Of a DNA stretch of 36,226 nucleotides, positions 25,060 through 32,207 are shown in pieces. Made by a program: the position numbers and the translations under genes. The stretch lies in the NCBI GenBank assembly GCA_900548795.1, contig URLT01000006.1, forward strand, positions 1 to 36,226, given 5' to 3'. Below the pieces are notes generated by a model. That model saw only the letters and a program-made list of their open reading frames with translations, was not told the DNA's origin and did not search any database. Numbering within the stretch: position 1 is the stretch's first letter; every line of letters starts with the position of its first letter. This stretch comes from an uncultured Eubacteriales bacterium (lineage in GTDB: Bacteria > Bacillota > Clostridia > Oscillospirales > Oscillospiraceae).

Positions 25060-25703
25060 CAGTCCACCGTCCCGATCCGGCTGAAGCTGCGCGAATTGTC
25101 TGCATTTTTCCCGGGGAACACGATAGCCAGCACCTTCCCCATCACCTGGTCGAGCCGGATCTGTCCGATCTCGGCATAGCGGCTGTCGGCCGAGTGGTTG
25201 CGGTTGTCGCCCATGACGAACACGCAGTCCTTCTCGACCGTGAGCGGGAACTCCGTGCCGCCGTAGACCTCGAGCATCGTCTCGTTGATGTAAGGCTCGT
25301 TCAGCGCCGTGCCGTCGACATAGACCGTCGCCGTTCCGTCCGCGTTGGAGCGGACGTCGACCGTCTGCCCCTCGGTCGCGATGACGCGCTTGACGATCGG
25401 CTCGCCGCCGCGGAAGGACAGCTTGCGCGCAACGACGATGTCGCCGTAGTGCAGATCGCCCATAATGACGTTGCTTTGCAGGGCAAGATAGTCGCCGTCC
25501 TGAAGCGTCGGGAGCATCGACTCGCCGTTCACGCCGACGAGCCGCACGGCAAAGACAAAGATCAGCGTCACCGCCGCGAGAATATAGGCAAGATCATGCA
25601 GCAGCGTATAAGCGCCGTAGAGCGGCGGCTGCTTTTCCGGCTGAGGCGTCTGCGGCGCGGGCTGCGTCAGCTCCGGCTGCGCCTGCATTTCGTTTTCTTC
25701 CAT
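25059..25703 (-). CDS. lepB: Signal peptidase I
   Basis: A 214-residue membrane protease that removes signal peptides from exported proteins. A proline- and glutamine-rich cytoplasmic N-terminus (about 1-30) precedes a single transmembrane helix (about 36-56). The catalytic domain has Ser62 in NGESMLPT and Lys105 in VKRVIATEG, plus the box MGDNRNHSADSR near 164-175. The single-helix architecture is typical of Gram-positive enzymes. A GGGAGG site lies upstream. It heads the unit lepB-rbgA-rnhB-yraN-dipeptidase-metallophosphoesterase behind a TATAAT promoter. Confidence 0.96.
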   Translation of the reverse strand: MEENEMQAQPELTQPAPQTPQPEKQPPLYGAYTLLHDLAYILAAVTLIFVFAVRLVGVNGESMLPTLQDGDYLALQSNVIMGDLHYGDIVVARKLSFRGGEPIVKRVIATEGQTVDVRSNADGTATVYVDGTALNEPYINETMLEVYGGTEFPLTVEKDCVFVMGDNRNHSADSRYAEIGQIRLDQVMGKVLAIVFPGKNADNSRSFSRIGTVD

Positions 25704-25765
25704 AAAACCAGTTCCTCCCGTTCAGCCGCTGCGCGCGGCTGGGCATATTATCCTCAATTATATCG

Positions 25766-25794
25766 ATTATACACGATTTCCGGTCGGAAATAAA
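25766..25794 (-). promoter_or_regulatory. Promoter of the lepB unit with palindrome TTTCCGACCGGAAA
   Basis: A consensus TATAAT (25766-25771) lies 17 bp from a poor -35 (TTTATT, 25789-25794) on the minus strand. The spacer contains the 14-bp inverted repeat TTTCCG-AC-CGGAAA (25777-25790). A weak -35 with a palindrome beside it suggests regulator binding, but no regulator is identifiable. Confidence 0.5.
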
Positions 25795-25810
25795 GAGCGA
25801 TTTATGAACA

Positions 25811-25857
25811 AAACGAAAAAAATAACGCCGGTCGAGCCGTTTCCGACTCGACCGGCG
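25811..25857 (-). terminator. Strong intrinsic terminator after the Na/Pi cotransporter gene
   Basis: An 11-bp perfect stem (CGCCGGTCGAG/CTCGACCGGCG, 25826-25836 with 25847-25857) and a 10-nt loop are followed on the minus strand by TTATTTTTTCG. It begins 12 nt after the stop codon of the upstream gene and cleanly separates it from the lepB promoter. Confidence 0.9.
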
Positions 25858-25869
25858 AAAATTCGTTTG

Positions 25870-27633
25870 TCACGCACCGGCCTGAAGCTCGGGCAGGCGG
25901 TATTTGCGCGCATAGGCCTTGTATTCCCGTTTGAACGACTCATCCTCGAACTTTGCCGAGCGCAGCGTGGCGTGCAGGTTGAGATTGTGCATGGCCGTGT
26001 CGATCACGCACCCGGCGATGTTGGAGCAGTGGTCGGAGGTGCGCTCCAGATTGGTCAGCAGGTCGGCCCAGACAAAGCCGTTTTCCATGCTGCACGCGCT
26101 TTGCTGCATCCGCAGGATGTGGCTCGTGCGCATCTGCTCCTTCAGCCCGTCGATCACCTGCTCGAGCGGCTCGACGCGGGCGGCGAGCCCGGCGTCGGCG
26201 GCTTGGAACGCGGCCAGCGTCAGCTCCGTGATCTCCTCGACCGCCTCGGCCAGCGTGCGGTACTCCGCCGTCGCCGCCTCGGAAAAGCGCAGGTGCTTTT
26301 CCCGCAGCTCCTCGGCCGATTCCAAAATGTTCACCGCGTGGTCGGAAATGCGCTCAAAATCGCCGATGACCTTGAGCAGCTCCGTGGCTTCGCGGCTCTC
26401 GTCCTCGCCGAGCTTCTGCGCGCTCACGCGCACGAGATAGGTGCCGAGCAGATCCTCGAGCTGGTCGCAGCGCTCCTCGTCTTTGCGGATGCTCTGCGCC
26501 GTCTCGGAGCGGTAGTCCGTGACCGAGCGCAGGGCGTTATTCATCGCGCGGACGGCGGTTTGCGCCATTTGCAGGCAGACGGCGCGGCTCTGCTGCAGCG
26601 CCAGCGACGGCGTTGCAAGCAGGCGCTCGTCCAGCTCCTGCGGGCGCTCGGCGCATTTTGCATCCGGCACCAGACGGATCGCCAGCCTCTCGAGCAGGCC
26701 GCCCGCCGGGAGCAGCAGCGCCGTGCAGGCGACGTTAAAGACCGAGTGGCACACGGCGATGCCGAGCTTCGTCGCAGGCTCGTTGAGGATCGCCGGGGCG
26801 GCGGCCGCCTTGACGATGCAGAACACGCTCAGCAGCACAACCACGCCGATGATGTTGAACATCAGGTGCACGACGGCGGCGCGCTTCGCGTTTTTGTTCG
26901 TGCCGACCGAGGCCAGCAGTGCCGTGACGCAGGTGCCGATGTTCTGCCCCATGATGATCGGGATCGCAGCGGCATAGCTGACGCTGCCGGTCACGGCCAA
27001 GGCCTGCAAAATGCCGACCGAGGCCGAGCTGGACTGGATGACCGCCGTCAGGATCATGCCGACGAGCACGCCGAGCACCGGATTTTTGAAGAGCACGAAG
27101 AAATTGGTGAAGGCCGGGACGTCCTTCAGGCCGGACACCGCGCCGCTCATGGTCTCCATGCCGAACATCAGCGTCGCGAAGCCGAGGAGGATCAGCCCGG
27201 TGTCCTTCTTGCGTGCGTTTTTGACAAAAAGATACAGCACGACGCCGACCAGCGCCAGCACCGGCGTGAATGCGGACGGCTTGAGCAGGCTGACAAAGAT
27301 GTTGCTGCTGTCGATGCCCGTGAGGCTGAGCAGCCACGCCGTCACGGTCGTTCCGACGTTCGCGCCCATGATGACGTTGATCGCCTGACGCAGCGTCATC
27401 AGGCCGGAATTGACGAAGCCGACGACCATGACGGTCGTGGCCGACGAGCTTTGGATGATCGAGGTCACGCCCAAGCCGGTCAAAAAGCCCATGACCGGGC
27501 GATCCGTGATCCTGCCGATCAGCGTCCGCAGGCCGTTGCCCGCGCGGCGCTCCAGCGCCTCGCCCATCACATTCATGCCGAACAGGAACAGGCAAAGCCC
27601 GCCGAGCATCGTCAGTGCATTGAAAATTGTCAT
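25870..27633 (-). CDS. Na/Pi cotransporter family protein with C-terminal PhoU-like domain
   Basis: A 587-residue membrane protein of the NptA/PNaS family. The N-terminal half is polytopic and contains the duplicated family motif: QSSSATTVMVVGFVNSG in the first repeat and QSSSASVGILQALA in the second. The C-terminal 200-odd residues are helical and PhoU-like (e.g. DFERISDHAVNILESAEELRE in the second half), a fusion common in bacteria. Members are proposed to move phosphate with sodium, but some act in phosphate efflux or signalling, including cyclic-dinucleotide-linked phosphate control. The ATG of MTIFNAL follows GGGGAG. It is monocistronic: a terminator precedes its leader and another follows the gene. 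A possible Pho-box lies upstream. Confidence 0.92.
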   Translation of the reverse strand: MTIFNALTMLGGLCLFLFGMNVMGEALERRAGNGLRTLIGRITDRPVMGFLTGLGVTSIIQSSSATTVMVVGFVNSGLMTLRQAINVIMGANVGTTVTAWLLSLTGIDSSNIFVSLLKPSAFTPVLALVGVVLYLFVKNARKKDTGLILLGFATLMFGMETMSGAVSGLKDVPAFTNFFVLFKNPVLGVLVGMILTAVIQSSSASVGILQALAVTGSVSYAAAIPIIMGQNIGTCVTALLASVGTNKNAKRAAVVHLMFNIIGVVVLLSVFCIVKAAAAPAILNEPATKLGIAVCHSVFNVACTALLLPAGGLLERLAIRLVPDAKCAERPQELDERLLATPSLALQQSRAVCLQMAQTAVRAMNNALRSVTDYRSETAQSIRKDEERCDQLEDLLGTYLVRVSAQKLGEDESREATELLKVIGDFERISDHAVNILESAEELREKHLRFSEAATAEYRTLAEAVEEITELTLAAFQAADAGLAARVEPLEQVIDGLKEQMRTSHILRMQQSACSMENGFVWADLLTNLERTSDHCSNIAGCVIDTAMHNLNLHATLRSAKFEDESFKREYKAYARKYRLPELQAGA

Positions 27634-27761
27634 TTCGTTCTCCCCAATCCGATTTTTATCTTTGGACAACACCGCAAAATTCGGCAAGCAGATCCGCCGA
27701 AGCGCACCGACGCAATTGCGCGGTGCTGCCTATGGATAACTTCCTCTTTTGCTCTGTAAAA

Positions 27762-27820
27762 ATCGTATCAAAGGAACGTCAAATCCGTCACCAGCTTTTT
27801 GTAAAATCGAAGTAAAATCG
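27762..27820 (-). promoter_or_regulatory. Candidate Pho-box and promoter of the Na/Pi gene
   Basis: Two direct repeats of CGATTTTAC (27801-27809 and 27812-27820) are spaced with an 11-bp period, giving TTTACT-N5-TTTACA on the minus strand. This matches the TT(A/T/C)ACA half-site spacing of Firmicute PhoP boxes. Downstream, GTGACG (27786-27791) and TACGAT (27762-27767) with an 18-bp spacer form a poor promoter of the sort that needs an activator; TTGACG (27777-27782) is an alternative -35. The leader would be about 120 nt. Only two half-sites are clear. Confidence 0.4.
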
Positions 27821-27830
27821 CGGGTTTCTG

Positions 27831-27862
27831 TAAAAAAAATCCCGCTGCCGCATGGCAGCGGG
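27831..27862 (-). terminator. Strong intrinsic terminator after the membrane metallophosphoesterase gene
   Basis: A 9-bp perfect stem CCCGCTGCC/GGCAGCGGG (27841-27849 with 27854-27862) with a 4-nt loop is followed on the minus strand by ATTTTTTTTA. It starts 6 nt after the stop codon. Confidence 0.92.
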
Positions 27863-27868
27863 ATGGAT

Positions 27869-29053
27869 TCAGCTTCCCTGAATGTCCAGAATGACATATT
27901 CCGACCGGCAGCCGGTCTTGAAGCTGATCGCCCAGTCCGAAATGCCGGAGGTCACGACGAAATCCGTGTCCGCGCGGCGCTCGAGGCCATAGACGTTATC
28001 GTCGCCGAAGCCGAACCAGTCGATCAGCTGCACCAGCGGGATAAGCTGGCCGCCGTGCGTATGCCCCGAGAGCACGAGGTCGACCCCGGAGGCCGCCTCG
28101 CCGTCATAATCATGCGGCTGATGGTCAAGCACGATGGAATAATACTGCCTGTCCAGCCCCTGCGTCAGCTCCTGCATGGACGCGCGCCCGCCGCGGTTCT
28201 CCGTCTCCTCCGAGGCATCCTGACGCCCGATGAGATAGAACCGATCGTCCAGCAGTACCGTCTCGTCCTGCAAAACGGTCACGCCGTTGGCCTCCAGCTC
28301 GTTGACCAGATCCTCCGCCGTAAAATCCCGGTCGGGCATCAGGCCGCTGCGCTCGCCTGCCTTTCTGATCCCCTCGGGCGTCTGCCCGGCGTGACCGCCG
28401 GAATAATTGCCCTTATCATGGTTGCCGAAGACGAAATACACGCCGTAGGGCGTCTGCAGCCCGCCGAGCGCCTTGCAGGCCGCGACCATATCCGCGCGGC
28501 TCGAGCGTTCGTCGACAAAATCACCGGCCACGACCACGACGTCCGGCTTTTCGGCCTGCAGGGTCTTCATATGCGCGGCGAAGCCTGCGCCGTCAAAGGT
28601 CGTGCCGAGATGGGAATCGGCGATCAGCCCCACGCGGAGCTGCCCGACGGCCTTTTCGGTCGTGACGGTGTAGGCCGTGCGCCAGACGTGACTGGCCTGA
28701 TACCAGCCGACGCCGAGATAGGCGGCCGTCAGCAGCAGCGCCGCAAGACCGGCATAATTCCGCGCGAAGCGCTTTTTGCGCAGCTTGCCGATCACCCGGC
28801 AGACCAGATCGGCCAGCAGGCCGAACAGCGCCAGATGCAGCAGGATGATAAGCGCGTTCATCGCGCCCCAGAGGGCAAAGCACACGCCCAGCGGCAGCAG
28901 CACCGCCGCAAGCGCGACGAGCCAGCCCGCCGCGCGGCTTTTCTCCGCGAGCTTTTTCAGCGGCGTGAAGCGCCGAACATTGCGCACCAGATAGAGCAGC
29001 GCCGCCGCGCCGAGCAGCACCACGGCCGCCATCAACAGAATCCAAAGAACCAC
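27869..29053 (-). CDS. Membrane-bound metallophosphoesterase (YkuE/YaeI type)
   Basis: A 394-residue protein with about four N-terminal transmembrane helices in its first 120 residues, followed by a calcineurin-like phosphoesterase domain. Metal motifs run in order: LIADSHLG, VVVAGDFVDE, VFGNHDKGN, LDHQPHDYD and LSGHTHGGQ. Relatives include enzymes suggested to hydrolyse lipid-linked or UDP-activated pyrophosphates, but the substrate is not known. The start is GTG: either 29059 (MPVVLW, only 3 nt after the GGAGG) or, as chosen, 29053 (MVLW, 9 nt after it). It lies downstream of valS, separated only by the palindromic element at 29071-29240, whose end abuts this gene's Shine-Dalgarno. A strong terminator follows. 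Confidence 0.9.
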   Translation of the reverse strand: MVLWILLMAAVVLLGAAALLYLVRNVRRFTPLKKLAEKSRAAGWLVALAAVLLPLGVCFALWGAMNALIILLHLALFGLLADLVCRVIGKLRKKRFARNYAGLAALLLTAAYLGVGWYQASHVWRTAYTVTTEKAVGQLRVGLIADSHLGTTFDGAGFAAHMKTLQAEKPDVVVVAGDFVDERSSRADMVAACKALGGLQTPYGVYFVFGNHDKGNYSGGHAGQTPEGIRKAGERSGLMPDRDFTAEDLVNELEANGVTVLQDETVLLDDRFYLIGRQDASEETENRGGRASMQELTQGLDRQYYSIVLDHQPHDYDGEAASGVDLVLSGHTHGGQLIPLVQLIDWFGFGDDNVYGLERRADTDFVVTSGISDWAISFKTGCRSEYVILDIQGS

Positions 29054-29070
29054 GGGCACAGCCCTCCTTT

Positions 29071-29240
29071 TCTTGGGAACCTCTGAATCAATCGGCTGCG
29101 GTGGTCAGCGAGGGATTTTGTTCCAGATTGAGGTTTGGAAATCGCAGGAATACTTTGTGTATTTCAAGATTTTCAAACCGATAAGCTGGGACAAAAGACC
29201 CGCTGAGCGCCGCAGCCGATTGATTCAGAGGTTCCCAAGA
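29071..29240. repeat. 170-bp near-perfect palindromic element (MITE-like)
   Basis: The entire 183-nt gap between valS and the metallophosphoesterase is essentially one inverted repeat. Outer arms of 31 bp are perfectly complementary (29071-29101 with 29210-29240, beginning TCTTGGGAACCTCTGAATCA). Pairing continues inward with mismatches: TTTTGTTCCAG (29116-29126) with 29186-29196, GGTTTGGAAATC (29132-29143) with 29168-29179, and AATAC/GTATT around the centre near 29156. It starts 3 nt after the valS stop and ends against the AAAGGAGGG of the next gene. There is no T-run on either side and no obvious target-site duplication. It codes for nothing. A non-autonomous mobile element or a structured RNA are the main readings. 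Confidence 0.8.
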
Positions 29241-29243
29241 GAA

Positions 29244-31883
29244 TCAGAGGCTGCGCAGACGCGCCTCGCTCTCGTCGAGCTGTCTGAGCAGGCTCTCGTA
29301 TTTTTCCGCCTTGGCGCGCTCGGCCGCGACGACCTGCTCCGGCGCCTTGGCCACGAAGCCCGCGTTATTCAGCTTGCCGCGGACGGAGGCCAGCAGCTTC
29401 TCGGTCTTTTCGCGCTCCTTGGTCAGGCGGGAAAGCTCCTGCTCGACGTCCACGAGCTGGTTCATCGGCATATAAAGAGTCGCATCATGCGTCACGCAGG
29501 AGGCCATGGACGCGTGTCCCTCGGGCTTTTCGGCCGAGACGACGACCTGATCGGCATAGGCCAGACGGGTCATAAACCCGACGCCGCCTGCAAACACGTC
29601 CTGCTTCTCGGTCACGACGTAGAGCGTGCACTTCTTCGCGGGCGGCACGTTCAGCTCGGCTCTGCGGTTTCTGACGGCGCGAATGGCGTTCATAATGCTC
29701 TCCATGGACGATTCCTCGGCCGGGAAGCGCAGGTCGTCGCGGTGCTCCGGCCACTTGGCCACGATCAGCGCGTCGCCCTCGTGCGGGATCGCCTGCCAGA
29801 TCTCCTCGGTGATGAACGGCATGAACGGGTGCATCAGGCGCAGGATCTGATCGAGCACATAGAGCAGCACCTTCTGCGCCACGAGCTTGCTCGCCTCGTC
29901 CTCGCCGTAGAGGCGGGACTTGGTCAGCTCGATGTACCAGTCGCAGTAGCTGTCCCAGATGAAGTCATAGACCTTCTGCACGGCGATGCCCAGCTCGTAC
30001 TTGTCCAGATTCTCCGTGACGTCGGCGATCAGCGTGTTGAGCTTGGAGAGGATCCATTTATCCGCCGTCTCCAGCTCGCTCAGCGCCGGAAGCTCGTTCC
30101 TTTCGACGCTGAGGTTCATCATGACATAGCGGCTGGCGTTCCAGAGCTTGTTGGCAAAGTTGCGCATCGCCTCGCAGCGCTCGACATAGAAGCGCATATC
30201 GTTGCCGGGGGAATTGGCCGTGATCATGTTCATGCGCAGGGCGTCCGAGCCGTAGCGGTCGATCATCTCGAGCGGATCGATGCCGTTGCCGAGGGACTTC
30301 GACATTTTTCTGCCCTTATCGTCGCGCACAAGGCCGTGGATCAGCACGGTGTGGAAGGGCGTCTTTCCGGTCTGCTTGCAGCCGGAGAAGATCATGCGCG
30401 CGACCCAGAAGAAGATGATGTCGTAGCCCGTCACGAGCACGTCGGTCGGATAAAAATACTTGAAATCGGGCGCGTCGGTGTCCGGCCAGCCGAGCGTCTC
30501 GAACGGCCAGAGCGCCGAGGAGAACCAGGTGTCGAGCACGTCCTCGTCGCGGGTGATGTGCTTGCTGCCGCATTTTTCGCAGCAGGTCGCGTCCTCGCGC
30601 GAGACGGTCATATGGCCGCAGTCTGCGCAGTACCACGCGGGGATCTGATGCCCCCACCAGAGCTGGCGCGAGATGCACCAGTCGCGCACGTTCTCCATCC
30701 AGTTGGTGTAAATTTTTGTGAAGCGCTCGGGAACGAACTTCGTCTCGCCCTCGTTGACGACGCGCAGCGCCTCCTCGGCCAGCGGCTTCATCTTGACGAA
30801 CCACTGTGCCGAAATGATCGGCTCGACGTCGCGGTGGCAGCGGTAGCACGTTCCGACGTTGTGGTTATACGGCTCGACCTTGACAAGGTAGCCCTGCTCC
30901 TCGAGATCGGCGACGATCTGCTTGCGCGCCTCGTAGCGGTCGAGTCCCTGATACTTTCCGCCAAGCTCGTTGACCTTGCCGTTGTCGTCGAGCACGCGAA
31001 TGACCTCGAGCTTGTGGCGCAGGCCGACCTCGAAGTCGTTGGGGTCGTGCGCAGGGGTCATCTTGACGCAGCCCGTGCCGAAGTCCATCTCGGCATAATC
31101 GTCGGCGACAACGGGGATCTCCTTGTTCATAAGCGGCAGGATCACGTTCTTGCCGACAATGGCCTTATAGCGCTCGTCGTTCGGGTTGACGCAGACGCCG
31201 GAGTCGCCCAGCATCGTCTCCGGGCGCGTCGTGGCAACGATCACCTCGCCGGAGCCGTCGGCCAGCGGATAGCGGATGTGCCAGAGGCTGCCGGGCTTGT
31301 CGACATACTCGACCTCGGCGTCGGACAGCGCCGTGACGCAATGCGGGCACCAGTTGATGATGCGGCTGCCCTTATAGATCAGCCCCTGCTCATAGAGGCT
31401 CACGAATACCTCGCGCACGGCCTTCGAGCAGCCCTCGTCCATCGTGAAGCGCGCGCGCTCCCAGTCGCAGGACGCGCCGAGCTTCTTCTGCTGCTCGACG
31501 ATGCGGTTGCCGAATCTGTGCTTCCAGTCCCAGACACGCTCGAGGAACTTCTCGCGGCCGAGGTCATAGCGCGTCAGCCCCTCCTTGCGCAGCTCCTCCT
31601 CGACCTTGATCTGCGTGGCGATACCGGCGTGGTCGACACCCGGCACCCACAGCGCCGCATAGCCCTGCATCCGCTTGAAGCGGATGAGCACGTCCTGCAG
31701 CGAGGCGTCCATCGCGTGACCCATGTGAAGCTGGCCGGTCACATTGGGGGGCGGCATAATGATCGTGAACGGCTTTTTTTGCTCGTCGCGCTCGGTATGA
31801 AAATACCCGCCGTCCTGCCAGAAACGGTACAGCCGCGCCTCGACGTCCTTGGGATCGTAGGTCTTCGGTAATTCTCTTGCCAT
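29244..31883 (-). CDS. valS: Valyl-tRNA synthetase
   Basis: An 879-residue class I synthetase that charges tRNA-Val, of normal length. The HIGH motif is HMGH at 53-56 in PPPNVTGQLHMGHAMD, and KMSKS occurs in GRKMSKSLGNGIDP. The large CP1 editing domain lies between, with cysteine pairs around CYRCH, CADC and CCEKCG that resemble structural zinc ligands. The C-terminus is the coiled-coil tRNA-binding arm (LTKEREKTEKLLASVRGKL) ending SEARLRSL. The ATG of MARELPKTYDP follows AAGGAG; the open frame extends upstream only through the T-box leader. Expression is controlled by the T-box and its own promoter. Confidence 0.98.
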   Translation of the reverse strand: MARELPKTYDPKDVEARLYRFWQDGGYFHTERDEQKKPFTIIMPPPNVTGQLHMGHAMDASLQDVLIRFKRMQGYAALWVPGVDHAGIATQIKVEEELRKEGLTRYDLGREKFLERVWDWKHRFGNRIVEQQKKLGASCDWERARFTMDEGCSKAVREVFVSLYEQGLIYKGSRIINWCPHCVTALSDAEVEYVDKPGSLWHIRYPLADGSGEVIVATTRPETMLGDSGVCVNPNDERYKAIVGKNVILPLMNKEIPVVADDYAEMDFGTGCVKMTPAHDPNDFEVGLRHKLEVIRVLDDNGKVNELGGKYQGLDRYEARKQIVADLEEQGYLVKVEPYNHNVGTCYRCHRDVEPIISAQWFVKMKPLAEEALRVVNEGETKFVPERFTKIYTNWMENVRDWCISRQLWWGHQIPAWYCADCGHMTVSREDATCCEKCGSKHITRDEDVLDTWFSSALWPFETLGWPDTDAPDFKYFYPTDVLVTGYDIIFFWVARMIFSGCKQTGKTPFHTVLIHGLVRDDKGRKMSKSLGNGIDPLEMIDRYGSDALRMNMITANSPGNDMRFYVERCEAMRNFANKLWNASRYVMMNLSVERNELPALSELETADKWILSKLNTLIADVTENLDKYELGIAVQKVYDFIWDSYCDWYIELTKSRLYGEDEASKLVAQKVLLYVLDQILRLMHPFMPFITEEIWQAIPHEGDALIVAKWPEHRDDLRFPAEESSMESIMNAIRAVRNRRAELNVPPAKKCTLYVVTEKQDVFAGGVGFMTRLAYADQVVVSAEKPEGHASMASCVTHDATLYMPMNQLVDVEQELSRLTKEREKTEKLLASVRGKLNNAGFVAKAPEQVVAAERAKAEKYESLLRQLDESEARLRSL

Positions 31884-31903
31884 AATCAGTCTCCTTATTT
31901 GAT

Positions 31904-31934
31904 AAAAAACGCCCTGAGCGCTTGGCTCAGGGCG
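31904..31934 (-). terminator. T-box-controlled terminator of valS
   Basis: A 10-bp perfect stem CGCCCTGAGC/GCTCAGGGCG (31910-31919 with 31925-31934) with a 5-nt loop is followed by TTTTTTATC on the minus strand. The 5' arm directly follows the T-box sequence, so this is the conditional terminator of the riboswitch. Confidence 0.92.
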
Positions 31935-32167
31935 AAATATTCCGCGGTACCACCTGAATTTCCGCAAAAGCGGACACTCTTGAAAAACGGCGCAGGCCGT
32001 TTTTCCGCTCTGTAACGGGAGCACCCGTGCGAGCCTGACAAACGCTCAGCCCGCCCGTTCCAAAGCGACTTCACCGCGATCTGCCGGGGACTTGCACCGA
32101 CCGTCCCCTCTCTGGGCGCAGAAGCAGCGGCTACTGCTCTTTTTCAACACGTTTCGGATATGGATCT
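31935..32167 (-). promoter_or_regulatory. T-box riboswitch (valine-specific) upstream of valS
   Basis: The 324-nt gap between the phosphohexomutase gene and valS holds a complete T-box leader. The antiterminator T-box is AGGTGGTACCGCGGAAT (31939-31955). Stem I near the 5' end has a base CGCCC/GGGCG, the AGAGAG GA-motif, and a distal stem GGGGAC/GTCCCC capped by GGTCGGTGCAA. The 3' side of the specifier region reads GTGAAGTCGC. Taking the codon after GAA gives GUC (32067-32069), a valine codon that matches the downstream gene; the GUG two codons earlier would also mean valine. Uncharged tRNA-Val would stabilise the antiterminator and allow valS transcription. Confidence 0.93.
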
Positions 32168-32173
32168 TATTGT

Positions 32174-32202
32174 ATCATAGCGGGTTTTGCCCCGTCTGTC
32201 AA
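32174..32202 (-). promoter_or_regulatory. Strong SigA promoter of the valS T-box leader
   Basis: Perfect TTGACA (32197-32202), a 17-bp spacer and TATGAT (32174-32179) lie on the minus strand. The -35 is only 5 nt beyond the stop codon of the upstream phosphohexomutase gene. The predicted transcript starts near 32167, just ahead of stem I. Confidence 0.85.
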
Positions 32203-32207
32203 GCCCC

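Noticed and set aside
25804..27759. A 651-codon plus-strand open frame opposite the Na/Pi gene
   Set aside because: Antisense shadow. Its first codons fall in the terminator hairpin of the real gene, and the product is composed of Arg/Gln/His/Asp-rich repeats without a fold.
29071..29240. The palindrome as an ordinary bidirectional terminator
   Set aside because: No T-run exists at either end, the arms are far longer than in the other terminators in this window (9-11 bp), and the downstream gene's ribosome-binding site follows at once.
29760..31000. Short repeated GAC/GTC and GCG-rich tracts inside genes suggesting tandem repeats or CRISPR spacers
   Set aside because: They are codon-bias effects in GC-rich coding sequence. 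No regularly spaced identical repeats were found anywhere in the window.
29073..31871. A 932-codon open frame on the plus strand opposite valS
   Set aside because: It is an antisense shadow: valS in the other strand has all catalytic motifs, while this frame has low-complexity Arg/Ala/Val/Asp-rich sequence, no ribosome-binding site and no recognisable domain. GC-rich codon bias commonly produces such frames.
31884..32024. N-terminal extension of valS through the T-box leader
   Set aside because: The open frame continues upstream but through the T-box core and terminator. The ATG at 31883 has AAGGAG and the conserved MARELPKTYDP start.
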